43,195 nucleotides of DNA, taken from the NCBI RefSeq assembly GCF_013019105.1, contig NZ_BLTE01000025.1, forward strand, positions 1-43,195. The letters are read 5' to 3'. Below the pieces are notes generated by a model. The model did not search any database and was not told the DNA's origin. It worked only from the letters and a program-made list of their open reading frames with translations. This DNA comes from Fundidesulfovibrio magnetotacticus (GTDB lineage Bacteria; Desulfobacterota; Desulfovibrionia; Desulfovibrionales; Desulfovibrionaceae). Of this stretch, positions 13,621 to 22,023 are shown piece after piece; positions within the stretch are counted from its first letter, which is position 1, and every line of letters begins with the position of its first letter. The translations under genes and the position numbers were made by a program.

Positions 13621-14317
13621 GGAAACCACCTCCACGTTTCAGAACATCCCCACGGACAAACAGCTCCGGGTCCTCACCGAAGCCAGGGCCGAGTTCGCCG
13701 AACGCGGCTTCCTGGGGGCCAGCATGAACCGTCTGGCAGCGCGCCTGGGCATCGCCAAGGGGTCGCTCTTCAAGTATTTCGGCAGCAAGGAAGGGCTCTT
13801 CGCCAAGGTCTTCGACCAGGCCGTGGACCGCTTCTCCGAGGGCCTGCGCCAGGCCCGCGACGAAACCGCCGGACTGCCCCTGGCCCCGCGCCTGGAGCGC
13901 ATCCTGGACGAAGGCACGCGCCTTGTCCGCCAACATCCGGACATCTACCGCATCTACCTCAAGATGCTCAACCACGAAGATTTCCCACTCCGGGAGCGCT
14001 TCCTCAGCAAGGTGCGCGCCCTCTCTACCCGCTTCCTGACCCCCGTGGTGCTCCAGGCCCGCGACCGGGGCGAGCTGCCGCCGGACCTGGACCCCGACCT
14101 GGCCGTCTTCGTGCTCGACGCCGTGCTGGACCGCTTCGTGCTGGCCCAGGCCGAGCCCTGGATGGCCGCGGGGCTCGCGCTCTCCCTGGAAGACCCCGAA
14201 GCCGCACGCCGCACGGCCCGCAAGCTGGCAGCCCTGCTGGCGGGCATGCTCCGGGCCAACGCCCCCAACCCCTCCCCCCCAGAAGGAACACCCCTTGGAA
14301 TCGATCCCCTTCGCTGA
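13619..14317 (+). CDS. TetR-family transcriptional regulator
   Basis: A 232-residue regulator from ATG 13619; GTG 13586 is an alternative. The N-terminal helix-turn-helix is clear: AEFAERGFLGASMNRLAARL and GIAKGSLFKYFGSKEGLF, followed by a helical ligand-binding domain. The gene is divergent from mqnD, a palindrome lies between them, and its 3' end overlaps mqnE by 23 bases. It therefore seems to be the first gene of an mqnE-mqnC-mqnA operon and a candidate controller of menaquinone synthesis. The ligand is unknown. The position and operator support local control, but no family-level function can be read from the sequence. Confidence 0.88.
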   Translation: METTSTFQNIPTDKQLRVLTEARAEFAERGFLGASMNRLAARLGIAKGSLFKYFGSKEGLFAKVFDQAVDRFSEGLRQARDETAGLPLAPRLERILDEGTRLVRQHPDIYRIYLKMLNHEDFPLRERFLSKVRALSTRFLTPVVLQARDRGELPPDLDPDLAVFVLDAVLDRFVLAQAEPWMAAGLALSLEDPEAARRTARKLAALLAGMLRANAPNPSPPEGTPLGIDPLR

Positions 14318-15428
14318 TCTGGGCCTCGCAAGCGCGCGAGACAAGGTCCTGGCGGGCGAACGCCTCTCCCTGGACGAGGGCCTGGCCCTCCTGGAGTGCC
14401 CGGACCCCCACGCGCTCCAGGCCCTGGCCTGGGCCGCGCGCGAGCGCCGTCACGGGGACAGGGCGCACTACGTGGTGAACCGCCACGTGAACCCCACCAA
14501 CATCTGCGTGAACCGCTGCCGCTTCTGCGCCTACCGCCGCGACGAGGGCCAGAAGGGGGCCTACGTGCTCACCCCGGACGAGGCCATGGCCAAGCTGGCC
14601 GACGCGGGCCCCCTGGACGAGGTGCACATCGTGGGCGGCTGCCACCCGAGCCTGGGGCTCGACTACTATCTCGACCTGGCCCGCAGGGTGCGCGCCGCCT
14701 ACCCCCGGGCCTCCATCAAGGCCCTCACCGCCGTGGAGGTGGAGCACCTGGCCAGGCTCTCGGGCCTGGACGTGCCGGTGGTGCTCGCGGCCCTGCGCGA
14801 GGCGGGCGTGGACATGCTCCCGGGCGGCGGGGCCGAGATCTTCGCGGACGCGGCCCGGCGCACGCTCTGCCCCGAGAAGCTCTCGGGCGAGGGATGGCTC
14901 CAGGTGATGGCCCAGGCCCACGAGGCCGGGCTTCGCTCCAACGCCACCATGCTCTTCGGCCACGTGGAGACGCCCCGCGAACGCCTGGAACACCTGGACG
15001 CCCTGCGCCGCCAGCAGGACGCCACCGGCGGCTTCGTCTGCTTCATCCCCCTGCCCTACCTGCCCGGCAACAACCCGCTGGGCGCGGAGGCCCAGGGCCC
15101 CCAGGCCATGGACGTGCTGCGCACCGTGGCCGTCTCGCGGCTGATGCTCGACAACTTCCCGCACATCAAGGCCTACTGGGTGATGCTCGGGCTCAAGCTG
15201 GCCCAGCTGTGCCTCTCCTGGGGCGCGGACGACCTCGACGGCACCGTGGTGGAGGAAAAGATCGGCCACGAGGCGGGCAGCGAATCCTCCCAGGCCCTGA
15301 CCACCGCCCAACTGGAGGAGGCCATCCGGGCCTCCGGCTTCACCCCCGTGCGCCGCGACGGCCTCTTCCGCGCCGCGCACGATGGCAACGCGCCCGCGAG
15401 CGCCGGGAAGGAGGCTCCCCATGCCTGA
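14295..15428 (+). CDS. mqnE: Aminofutalosine synthase MqnE (radical SAM)
   Basis: A 377-residue radical SAM enzyme. It joins 3-(1-carboxyvinyloxy)benzoate to the adenosyl group of SAM, giving aminofutalosine. Cys71, Cys75 and Cys78 in CVNRCRFCAY bind the 4Fe-4S cluster. Family motifs include HIVGGCHPSL, LPGGGAEIF and SNATMLFGHVET. The start is TTG at 14295, with AAGGA 7 bases upstream, inside the end of the TetR gene; this suggests coupled translation. The mqnC start lies within its last codons. Confidence 0.93.
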   Translation: MESIPFADLGLASARDKVLAGERLSLDEGLALLECPDPHALQALAWAARERRHGDRAHYVVNRHVNPTNICVNRCRFCAYRRDEGQKGAYVLTPDEAMAKLADAGPLDEVHIVGGCHPSLGLDYYLDLARRVRAAYPRASIKALTAVEVEHLARLSGLDVPVVLAALREAGVDMLPGGGAEIFADAARRTLCPEKLSGEGWLQVMAQAHEAGLRSNATMLFGHVETPRERLEHLDALRRQQDATGGFVCFIPLPYLPGNNPLGAEAQGPQAMDVLRTVAVSRLMLDNFPHIKAYWVMLGLKLAQLCLSWGADDLDGTVVEEKIGHEAGSESSQALTTAQLEEAIRASGFTPVRRDGLFRAAHDGNAPASAGKEAPHA

Positions 15429-16512
15429 TGCGCAGGCCATCCGCTCCCTCACCCCCCAGGCCCTGCGCGCCGCCGCCTCGGGCGAGCGCCTGAACGCCTC
15501 CCAGGCCCTGGCCCTGGCCCTGCACGCCGACCTCTCCGACCTGGGCTCCCTGGCCTGGCGCATGCGCCAGCGCCTGCACCCGGGGCGCTTCGTGACCTAC
15601 GTGGTGGACCGCAACGTCAATTCCACCAACATCTGCGAGTGCGGCTGCCGCTTTTGCGCCTTCTTCAAGGCCCCGAACCAGGCCGGGGGCTACGCCCTCA
15701 CCCGCGACGAACTCTCGGCCAAGATCGAGGAAACCCTGGCCCTGGGCGGACGCCAGATCCTCCTGCAGGGCGGGCACAACCCGGAGATGGGCCTGGAATA
15801 CTACGAGGGCCTGCTCGCCTACGTGCGCGAGCGCCATCCCCTGATCCACGTGCACGGTTTCTCCCCCCCGGAGATCGTCTACTTCTCGAAGCTCGCGGGC
15901 GTTGCCCCGGCCGAGACCGTGCGGCGGCTGCGCGCGGCGGGGCTGGCCTCCATCCCCGGCGGCGGGGCCGAAATCCTCTCGGACCGCGTGCGCGCGCTGG
16001 TGGCCCCGGCCAAGTGCTCCAGCGCCGAGTGGCTGGACGTGATGCGCCAGGCCCACCTCCAGGGGCTGCGCACCACGGCCACCATGATGTTCGGCCACGT
16101 GGAGACCTGGGAGGAGCGCATCGGGCACCTCACGGCCCTGCGCGACCTCCAGGACGAGACCCGGGGCTTCACGGCCTTCATCCCCTGGGGCTTCCAGCCC
16201 GACAACACGGCCCTGGGCGGTCGCAAGTGCTCGCCCCAGGAATACCTGCGCGTGCTGGCCGTCTCGCGCCTGACCCTGGACAACTTCGCCAACGTCCAGG
16301 CCTCCTGGGTGACCATGGGCCGCGAGATCGCCCAGGCTTCCCTGTATTACGGGGCCAACGACTTCGGCTCCACCATGATCGAGGAGAACGTGGTGGCCGC
16401 CGCCGGGGTGCGCTTCCGCATGGACGAGCCGGGCCTGCGCCGGGCCGTGGAGGGCGCGGGCTTCGCCCCCAGGCGGCGCGCCATGGACTACACCCTCCTG
16501 GAGCCCTTGTGA
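15421..16512 (+). CDS. mqnC: Cyclic dehypoxanthine futalosine synthase MqnC (radical SAM)
   Basis: A 363-residue radical SAM enzyme that cyclises dehypoxanthine futalosine. The cluster cysteines are Cys72, Cys76 and Cys79 in CECGCRFCAF; an extra Cys74 sits between them. Other motifs are LQGGHNPEMGLEYY, IPGGGAEIL and TTATMMFGHVETWEERI. It is homologous to MqnE next door. ATG 15421 has AAGGAGG upstream and overlaps the mqnE stop by 8 bases; its stop overlaps the mqnA start (GTGA). Confidence 0.94.
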   Translation: MPDAQAIRSLTPQALRAAASGERLNASQALALALHADLSDLGSLAWRMRQRLHPGRFVTYVVDRNVNSTNICECGCRFCAFFKAPNQAGGYALTRDELSAKIEETLALGGRQILLQGGHNPEMGLEYYEGLLAYVRERHPLIHVHGFSPPEIVYFSKLAGVAPAETVRRLRAAGLASIPGGGAEILSDRVRALVAPAKCSSAEWLDVMRQAHLQGLRTTATMMFGHVETWEERIGHLTALRDLQDETRGFTAFIPWGFQPDNTALGGRKCSPQEYLRVLAVSRLTLDNFANVQASWVTMGREIAQASLYYGANDFGSTMIEENVVAAAGVRFRMDEPGLRRAVEGAGFAPRRRAMDYTLLEPL

Positions 16513-17411
16513 GCGCCGCCGCGAGCGCCCCGGGCAGCGCGCCCGGCAGCCGACCCGTGCGCCTGGGGCGCATCAGCTACCTGAACGTGCTGCCCATCTA
16601 CCACCCGCTGGAGGCAGGATGGGTGTCCCACGGCTTCGAGGTGGTCAGCGGCCCGCCCGCGAAGCTCAACGGCCTCATCCGCGCCGGGGAGCTGGACCTC
16701 TCGGCCTGCTCCTCCATCGAGTACGCGCGCAACCCCGAACGCTACGTCCTCCTGCCGGACCTGGCCATCGGCAGCTTCGGCCCGGTGAAGAGCGTGCTCC
16801 TGGTGAGCCGCGTGCCCCTGGCGCGCCTGGCCGGGGAGTCGGTGCTGGTCACGGCCGAGTCCCACACGTCGGCGGCGCTTTTGCGCATCGTGCTGGAGCG
16901 CGTGTACGGCGTGCGCCCGGCCTACCGCGACTGCCGGGGGCCCGTGCGCCAGGCCATGGCCCTGGGCGCGGACGATCCCGCCGCCCTGGCCATCGGGGAC
17001 GAGGCCCTGGCCCTGCGCGGCGACCCGCGCTTCCCCTACCAGCTGGACCTGGGCGAAGTCTGGCGCGACTGGACGGGCCTGCCCTTCGTCTTCGGCGTCT
17101 GGGTGGCCCGCCGCGAGGCCGTGGCCGAGCGCCCGGAGGAACTGGCCGCCGCCGCGCGGCTCCTGGTGGAGTCCAAGCGCGCGGGCGTGGCGGCCATCGA
17201 GGAGATGGCCTCCCTGGCCAGCCTCATCTACCCGAAACTCACCCGCGCCGAGATCCGCCGCTACTTCGGCCGCCTGGTCTACGACCTGGGCGAGCTGGAA
17301 CAGCAGGGCCTCTCACGCTTCTTCCAGTGCCTGGCCGAACACGGCTTCATCGAGTCCCCCCCGTCCCTGGACATCCTGGGGCGGAGGCAGGGCATTGATT
17401 CGCAAGGCTAA
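16509..17411 (+). CDS. mqnA: Chorismate dehydratase MqnA
   Basis: A 300-residue soluble protein that dehydrates chorismate to 3-(1-carboxyvinyloxy)benzoate, the first committed step of the futalosine pathway. Key stretches are LGRISYLNVLPIYHPLEAG, then ELDLSACSSIEYARN, and late LPFVFGVWVARREAV. The start is GTG 16509 overlapping the mqnC stop. The first 15 or so residues are a Ser/Ala/Pro/Gly extension not typical of the family. With MqnE, MqnC and MqnD nearby, only the nucleosidase MqnB is missing from the upper pathway; a general MTA/SAH nucleosidase may supply it. Confidence 0.93.
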   Translation: MSAAASAPGSAPGSRPVRLGRISYLNVLPIYHPLEAGWVSHGFEVVSGPPAKLNGLIRAGELDLSACSSIEYARNPERYVLLPDLAIGSFGPVKSVLLVSRVPLARLAGESVLVTAESHTSAALLRIVLERVYGVRPAYRDCRGPVRQAMALGADDPAALAIGDEALALRGDPRFPYQLDLGEVWRDWTGLPFVFGVWVARREAVAERPEELAAAARLLVESKRAGVAAIEEMASLASLIYPKLTRAEIRRYFGRLVYDLGELEQQGLSRFFQCLAEHGFIESPPSLDILGRRQGIDSQG

Positions 17412-17459
17412 CGAACGTACACCGGGGGCCTCCAACACGCCAAAGGGGGTCCCCGGATC

Positions 17460-18911
17460 ATGCATCGCCTCGCCGCGCGCCTCGCGCTCGCCCTCCTCGT
17501 CGCCTTGTTCGCCGTGAACGCCCGTGCAGCCGCCGAGGTGGTCATGACCGGCGACGCGCGCATCCACGGGACCTACTGGTCCAAGACCTATTTCACCGGC
17601 TGGAACGGGGCCGCAACCCGCACCACCGACCCCTTCACCGTGTGGCAGCGCTTCCGGCTGCGCACGGACTTCATCGCCAACGAGGCCCTCAAGTTCCGCC
17701 TGGGCATCCGCGTGAACAACACCGCCTGGGGCAACGGCACCTACACCGTGGACAATCCCGCCGTGTCCATCGACGTCTACCAGGCCTACCTCCAGTTCTA
17801 CTGGCCGGGCTCCGACGTGGAGTTCTCCATCGGCCAGCAGGACGTGAACCTGCCCGTCTCGGGCGACCTCTTTTCGGCCAACCCCGTGCTGGGCGGCATC
17901 CGCGCCCCCATGGCCGCCGTGACCGTGCCCCTGCTGGACGGACGCCTGGGCGTGACCGCCGCCTATCTGCGCTTCCTCGACTCCAACCGCGACATGGACC
18001 CCACCACCACCCAGGTCCCCGACGAGCTCGACGCCTGGATGCTCGCCCTGCCCGCCACCCTGCCGGGCTTCACGGCCACGCCCTGGGGCATGCTGGCCCT
18101 GGCCGGGAAGAACGCGGGCTACGCCGCCGTGGGCACCGGCGGGGCCGGGGCCAACCAGACCCTGGCCAGCAACCTCTTCTCGGCCGGGCAGGCCCTGCCC
18201 CCCGCTGGGCAGCGCGAGGCCCAGACCCCCTACTTCTGGGCGGGCGCGGCCTTCGCCCTCACGGCCCTGGACCCGGTCAAGTTCTACGCCGACGCGGTCT
18301 GGGGCGAAGGCGGCGCGGCCGACCGGGGCAAGAACCGACGCCGGGGCTACTTCGTGGACGCCGCCGTGGAGTACGCGGGCTTCGACGCCCTCACCCCCCG
18401 CCTTGCCTTCTGGATCGGTTCCGGCGAGAACGGCTCCACCCGCGACGGCTCCGAGCGCATGCCCGTGATCACCAGCGCCTGGGGACCGGGCAACTCCCTG
18501 CTTTTCGACTGCACCCAGGAGTTCAGCCGGGGCTTCCTGGGCGTGGATTACCTGGGCTCCTGGGGCCTGGTGGCCACCCTGGACGACGTTTCCTTCATCC
18601 AGGACCTCTCCAGCCGCCTTTCGGTGAGCTTCGCCAAGGGCCTCAATTCCGGCCGGGCGCTGCGCGCGGGCGTGGCTCTGTGGGGCTACGGCAACTACTT
18701 CCAGATGGGCCGCGAGCTGGCCGAAACCGAGTCCGTGGTGGCCGTGAACCTGGACAGCCGCTACAACGTCTACAAGAACCTGGCGCTCATCCTGGAGACC
18801 GGCTGGGCGCACGGCGCGTTCGATTCCTCGGTCTGGGGCCCCAGGCTCGTGAACCAGGCCAAGGGCGGCGACGTCTGGAAGGCCTCCCTGGGCCTGCGCT
18901 ACAAGTTCTAA
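17460..18911 (+). CDS. Outer-membrane homotrimeric porin (Desulfovibrio type)
   Basis: A 483-residue beta-barrel protein. A signal peptide (about 1-24, ending NARA) is followed by amphipathic strands throughout and a C-terminal aromatic residue in LGLRYKF, the usual BAM targeting end. It resembles the homotrimeric porins that are abundant in Desulfovibrio, with motifs such as VVMTGDARIHGTYWS and FRLRTDFIANEALKFR. It passes small solutes across the outer membrane. It starts 48 bases after mqnA and ends at a strong terminator. A clear paralogue lies at 38907-40376, with similar N-terminus, central NRRRGYFVDAAVEY-like segment and C-terminus. Confidence 0.92.
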   Translation: MHRLAARLALALLVALFAVNARAAAEVVMTGDARIHGTYWSKTYFTGWNGAATRTTDPFTVWQRFRLRTDFIANEALKFRLGIRVNNTAWGNGTYTVDNPAVSIDVYQAYLQFYWPGSDVEFSIGQQDVNLPVSGDLFSANPVLGGIRAPMAAVTVPLLDGRLGVTAAYLRFLDSNRDMDPTTTQVPDELDAWMLALPATLPGFTATPWGMLALAGKNAGYAAVGTGGAGANQTLASNLFSAGQALPPAGQREAQTPYFWAGAAFALTALDPVKFYADAVWGEGGAADRGKNRRRGYFVDAAVEYAGFDALTPRLAFWIGSGENGSTRDGSERMPVITSAWGPGNSLLFDCTQEFSRGFLGVDYLGSWGLVATLDDVSFIQDLSSRLSVSFAKGLNSGRALRAGVALWGYGNYFQMGRELAETESVVAVNLDSRYNVYKNLALILETGWAHGAFDSSVWGPRLVNQAKGGDVWKASLGLRYKF

Positions 18912-19028
18912 CGGATCGTTCCAACGCTGGCGGCCCGCTCCCTGCCCTGGGGTCGGGACCACCGTCCTCACCTGACCGTCTCTCGCCGGGGCGGACGAAA
19001 ACACCTCCGCAGTGTCCGCAGCGCATAC

Positions 19029-19056
19029 CCGCCGCCCTCCGGGCGGCGGCTTTTTT
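19029..19056 (+). terminator. Strong Rho-independent terminator after the porin
   Basis: A 9-bp perfect stem CCGCCGCCC / GGGCGGCGG with a TCC loop is followed by C and six T residues. It closes the porin transcript 118 bases after the stop. Confidence 0.85.
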
Positions 19057-19123
19057 CTCCAGCCCGAACAATATATTGCCGTCGTCGGTGTCCCTTCAGA
19101 GCGCCTGAGGCACTGCCCGCCCC

Positions 19124-19153
19124 TTGACTTTCGTTATACATGTGACATTGTAT
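19124..19153 (+). promoter_or_regulatory. Promoter with palindromic elements at chrB; likely leaderless start
   Basis: TTGACT at 19124-19129 is followed after 18 bases by TTGTAT at 19148-19153, which places the expected transcription start at or next to the ATG at 19159. No ribosome binding site precedes that ATG, which fits a leaderless mRNA. The spacer and -10 hold ATACA-N8-TGTAT and two similar 9-mers, ATGTGACAT and ATGTCGCAT, possible regulator sites. Confidence 0.5.
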
Positions 19154-19158
19154 GTCGC

Positions 19159-20136
19159 ATGAACAACATAAGTTGGCTGTACTTCTCCTTCACGCTGCCC
19201 GCCAAGAACCAGGCCGGCCGCATGCGCGTCTGGCGCAGGCTGGGCGGCCTGGGGGCCGTCATCGCGCGGGGGGCGCTCTACGTGCTGCCCCGGCGGGACG
19301 GGTTGCGCGAACAACTCGTCTGGCTGGCCAAAGAGGTCGAAGACCTGGGGGGCGAGGCCCTGCTCCTGGAATCGGGCGCTCCCGCCAACCTGGAGTCCCC
19401 GGACCTGGAAGAGCTTTTCACCAAGGCCCGCGACGCCGACTGGCTGGCGATCGAGGAGGAGGTGCTCCCCCTCATGGACCGCCTGCGCGGGGCTGGCGGC
19501 GAGGCCCCCGACGCTCTCACGCCCCAGGCCCAGGCCCAGGCGCTGCGCAAGATCGCCCGGCGCGCCGAGGCCCTGGCGGCCGTCGACTACTTCCCCGGCC
19601 CGCGCGGCCCGCGCGTGCGGACGCTCCTGAACGAACTGGCCGCCCTGGCCGCCCCCGGGGCTCCGGCCCCGGCCCACGGCGTCCCCCTGCGCGATCCCGC
19701 CGATTTCCGGGGCCTGGAGTGGGTCACACGGGAGAATCCCTACGTGGACCGCCTGGCCTCCTTCTGGCTGGTGCGCCGCTTCGTGGACCCCGGGGCGCGC
19801 CTGCGCTTCGCCCCCGAGGACCAGCCCTGTCCACCCAGCCCCGGGACCGCGCGCTTCGACATGGACCAGGCCGAGTTCACCCACACCGGACCCCTGACCA
19901 CCTTCGAGACCCTCTGCGCCGCCTTCTCCCTGGAGGCGCGGGTGCCCGCGCTCCTGCGCGAGATCATCCGGGCCATCGACCTGGACCTGGAGGCCGGCCC
20001 TCCCGAGGCCCTGGGCGTCAAACGCGTGCTCGACGGCCTCTGCCGCCTCCCCGGCGACGATTTCGAGCGCATGCGCCGCGCCTCCGACCTCTTCGACGCC
20101 CTGCTCGCCGCCACCGAAACCCCCAAAGGAGAATGA
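19159..20136 (+). CDS. chrB: ChrB-like chromate-response protein
   Basis: A 325-residue protein. The N-terminal ChrB domain is clear from WLYFSFTLPAKNQAGRMRVW to RGALYVLPRRDGLREQLVW. The C-terminal ChrB domain (about 190-315) has WVTRENPYVDRLASFWLVRR and FVDPGARLRFAP, then FDMDQAEFTHTG. ChrB proteins act as chromate-dependent regulators or accessory factors beside the CHR exporter ChrA. No chrA lies here; the downstream transporters are two MFS proteins, so the real inducer and exported compound are uncertain. The ATG at 19159 lacks a ribosome binding site. The stop overlaps the start region of the next gene. Confidence 0.85.
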   Translation: MNNISWLYFSFTLPAKNQAGRMRVWRRLGGLGAVIARGALYVLPRRDGLREQLVWLAKEVEDLGGEALLLESGAPANLESPDLEELFTKARDADWLAIEEEVLPLMDRLRGAGGEAPDALTPQAQAQALRKIARRAEALAAVDYFPGPRGPRVRTLLNELAALAAPGAPAPAHGVPLRDPADFRGLEWVTRENPYVDRLASFWLVRRFVDPGARLRFAPEDQPCPPSPGTARFDMDQAEFTHTGPLTTFETLCAAFSLEARVPALLREIIRAIDLDLEAGPPEALGVKRVLDGLCRLPGDDFERMRRASDLFDALLAATETPKGE

Positions 20137-20138
20137 AC

Positions 20139-20690
20139 ATGAAAGACACCGCCATCCAGGTGGCCCAGCTCATGGCCGCCTCGGCCCGCACCGCCCCCAA
20201 GGCCGGGGGCAAGGATTTCCTGGAGATCGCCGTCATCAGCCGCGAGGAGGACCTCCAGCGCATCGCCCAGGCCATGCGCGAACACGCGCCCAAGAGCAGC
20301 AACGAGGCCTACTGGCTGCGCGACGCCGCCAACATCGCCCAGTGCCACGCCCTGGTGCTGGTGGGCCTGGGCAAGTCCCTGGGCGCGGGCTACGATTGCG
20401 GGGCCTGCGGCCACCCCACCTGCAAGGCCTTCGAGGCCTCACGCGCGCTCACCGACACGCCCATGGGCTACGACGGCCCCCACTGCGTCATGCGCATGAT
20501 GGACATCGGCGCTGCACTGGTCTCGGCGGCCAAGACCGCCAGCCTGCTCAACCTGGACAACCGCGTGCAGCAGCGCGTGGGCGCGGCGGCCCGCGCCCTG
20601 GGCTACATCGACGCGGGCGTGGTGATGGGCATCCCCGTTGGCTTCTACGGCAAGTCCGTGTTCTTCGACCGCCAGGTCCCCAAACATTAG
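20139..20690 (+). CDS. DUF2148 ferredoxin-like domain protein
   Basis: A 183-residue protein. ATG 20139 is chosen over 20133 because AAGGAG then lies at a proper 7-base spacing. The cysteine motif YDCGACGHPTCKAF (Cys87, Cys90, Cys95), with a further Cys in GPHCVMRM, fits the iron-sulfur centre of the DUF2148 family, known from anaerobes. The family has no established reaction. It follows chrB by two bases, so the two are co-transcribed; an electron-transfer or metal-reduction role beside ChrB is an inference. Confidence 0.82.
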   Translation: MKDTAIQVAQLMAASARTAPKAGGKDFLEIAVISREEDLQRIAQAMREHAPKSSNEAYWLRDAANIAQCHALVLVGLGKSLGAGYDCGACGHPTCKAFEASRALTDTPMGYDGPHCVMRMMDIGAALVSAAKTASLLNLDNRVQQRVGAAARALGYIDAGVVMGIPVGFYGKSVFFDRQVPKH

Positions 20691-20708
20691 CGGCGCGGTC
20701 TTGAACAA

Positions 20709-20770
20709 CAATGGCTTTGGCTGCCAGCCTTGAACATCCGTCTGGACTGATTTCGAGGACGCGGCACTAG
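20709..20770 (+). repeat. 62-bp intergenic repeat, copy B
   Basis: This is the gapless partner of 6144-6205 (47 of 62 bases identical), lying 18 bases after the DUF2148 gene and 53 before the MFS gene. The short TCTTGAA upstream is also shared with copy A, but the AT-rich hairpin present there is missing here. Confidence 0.65.
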
Positions 20771-20823
20771 CCCGACCCGGCGGGGAGGCGCGCCACGCGC
20801 CTCCCGCCCGGAGGACACACATC

Positions 20824-22023
20824 ATGGACGCCTTCAAGAACCTCTGCGCCGTGGGCTTCCTGGCCCGCTTCTCCTACGCCCTGGCGCGCAACCCCGTGCT
20901 GCCGCTCTTCGCCCTGTTCCTGGGCGCGGGGCCGGAAGCCATCGGCCTGGCCGTGGGCATCTCCACGGTGACGGGCATCTTCTTCAAGCTCCCAGCGGGG
21001 GCGCTCTCCGACGTTATCGGGCGGCGGCGCACCCTGCTGGCCGGGCTGGTGGTCTTCGGCGTCATGCCCCTGGCCTATTTCCTCATCGACTCCTATCGCG
21101 CGCTGCTGATCGTGCGCTTCCTGCACGGGCTGGCCACGGCGGTCTACGGCCCCGTGGCCATGGCCGTGGTGGCCGACGTGGCCGGGCAGCGCCGGGGCGA
21201 GATGCTCTCGTGGTTCTCGTCCGTGGGCATCATCGGCACGCTCCTGGGCGCGCCCATCGGCGGCCTTGTCCTGGACGCCGGGCACGCGGGCGGGCCGGTG
21301 CTCTGGCAGTTCCGGCTGGTGTTCGCCCTCTCGGCCGTCACGGGCCTGGCGGCCCTGCTCCTGGGTCTTCGCACCCTGGGACTGCGCGACCACGTGGAGC
21401 CCGGCTTGGGCTTGGCCGAGCGCTTCCGGCGCTTCGGCGGGGGCATCCGCGAGGTGCTCTCGGACCGGCGCATCGTGGCCGCCTCGGCCATGGAGGGCGT
21501 ACAGAACATGACCATGGGCGCGCTGGAGGCCTTCCTGCCGGTCTACGCCATCACGGTGGCCGGTCTCTCGGAGTTCCAGGCCGGCCTGCTTTGGGGCTCG
21601 CAGATCGTGGTGACCATGCTCTCCAAACCCCTCATGGGCCGCTTCTCCGACGCGCGCGGTCGCAGGCCCCTCATCGTCTCGGGGCTGGTCCTGTGCGCCG
21701 TGAGCTTCGCGGCGGTGCCCTTCCAGTCGGGATTTTGGGGTCTCCTCGCCGCCTGCCTGGTGTTCGGCCTGGGCGAGGCCCTGGTCACGTCCTCGTCGGC
21801 CGCCCTGGTGGCGGACCTCTGCCGCGCGCGCCACTTCGGCTCGGCCATGGGCGCGTTCGGCACCATCTTCGACGTGGGCCACGCCTCGGGACCCATCCTG
21901 GCCGGGCTCCTGGTGGGGTCGCTGGGTTTCACCGCGAGCTTCCCCCTGCTGGCCGCGCCCCTGCTGGCGGCCATCCCCGTGTTCCTGAAAGCCGTCCCCA
22001 AGGAGGACAGCCATGCATCCTGA
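20824..22023 (+). CDS. MFS transporter, first of a pair
   Basis: A 399-residue inner-membrane transporter with about 12 membrane spans. The MFS loop 2-3 signature is GALSDVIGRRRTLLAG and its counterpart after span 8 is GRFSDARGRRPLIVSG. ATG 20824 follows GGAGG at 9 bases. The N-terminus (FLARFSYALARNPVLPLFA) is very similar to the transporter at 22573, so the two arose by duplication. The substrate is unknown; the position after chrB hints at efflux of a toxic compound. Its 3' end overlaps the HD gene by 11 bases. Confidence 0.87.
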   Translation: MDAFKNLCAVGFLARFSYALARNPVLPLFALFLGAGPEAIGLAVGISTVTGIFFKLPAGALSDVIGRRRTLLAGLVVFGVMPLAYFLIDSYRALLIVRFLHGLATAVYGPVAMAVVADVAGQRRGEMLSWFSSVGIIGTLLGAPIGGLVLDAGHAGGPVLWQFRLVFALSAVTGLAALLLGLRTLGLRDHVEPGLGLAERFRRFGGGIREVLSDRRIVAASAMEGVQNMTMGALEAFLPVYAITVAGLSEFQAGLLWGSQIVVTMLSKPLMGRFSDARGRRPLIVSGLVLCAVSFAAVPFQSGFWGLLAACLVFGLGEALVTSSSAALVADLCRARHFGSAMGAFGTIFDVGHASGPILAGLLVGSLGFTASFPLLAAPLLAAIPVFLKAVPKEDSHAS

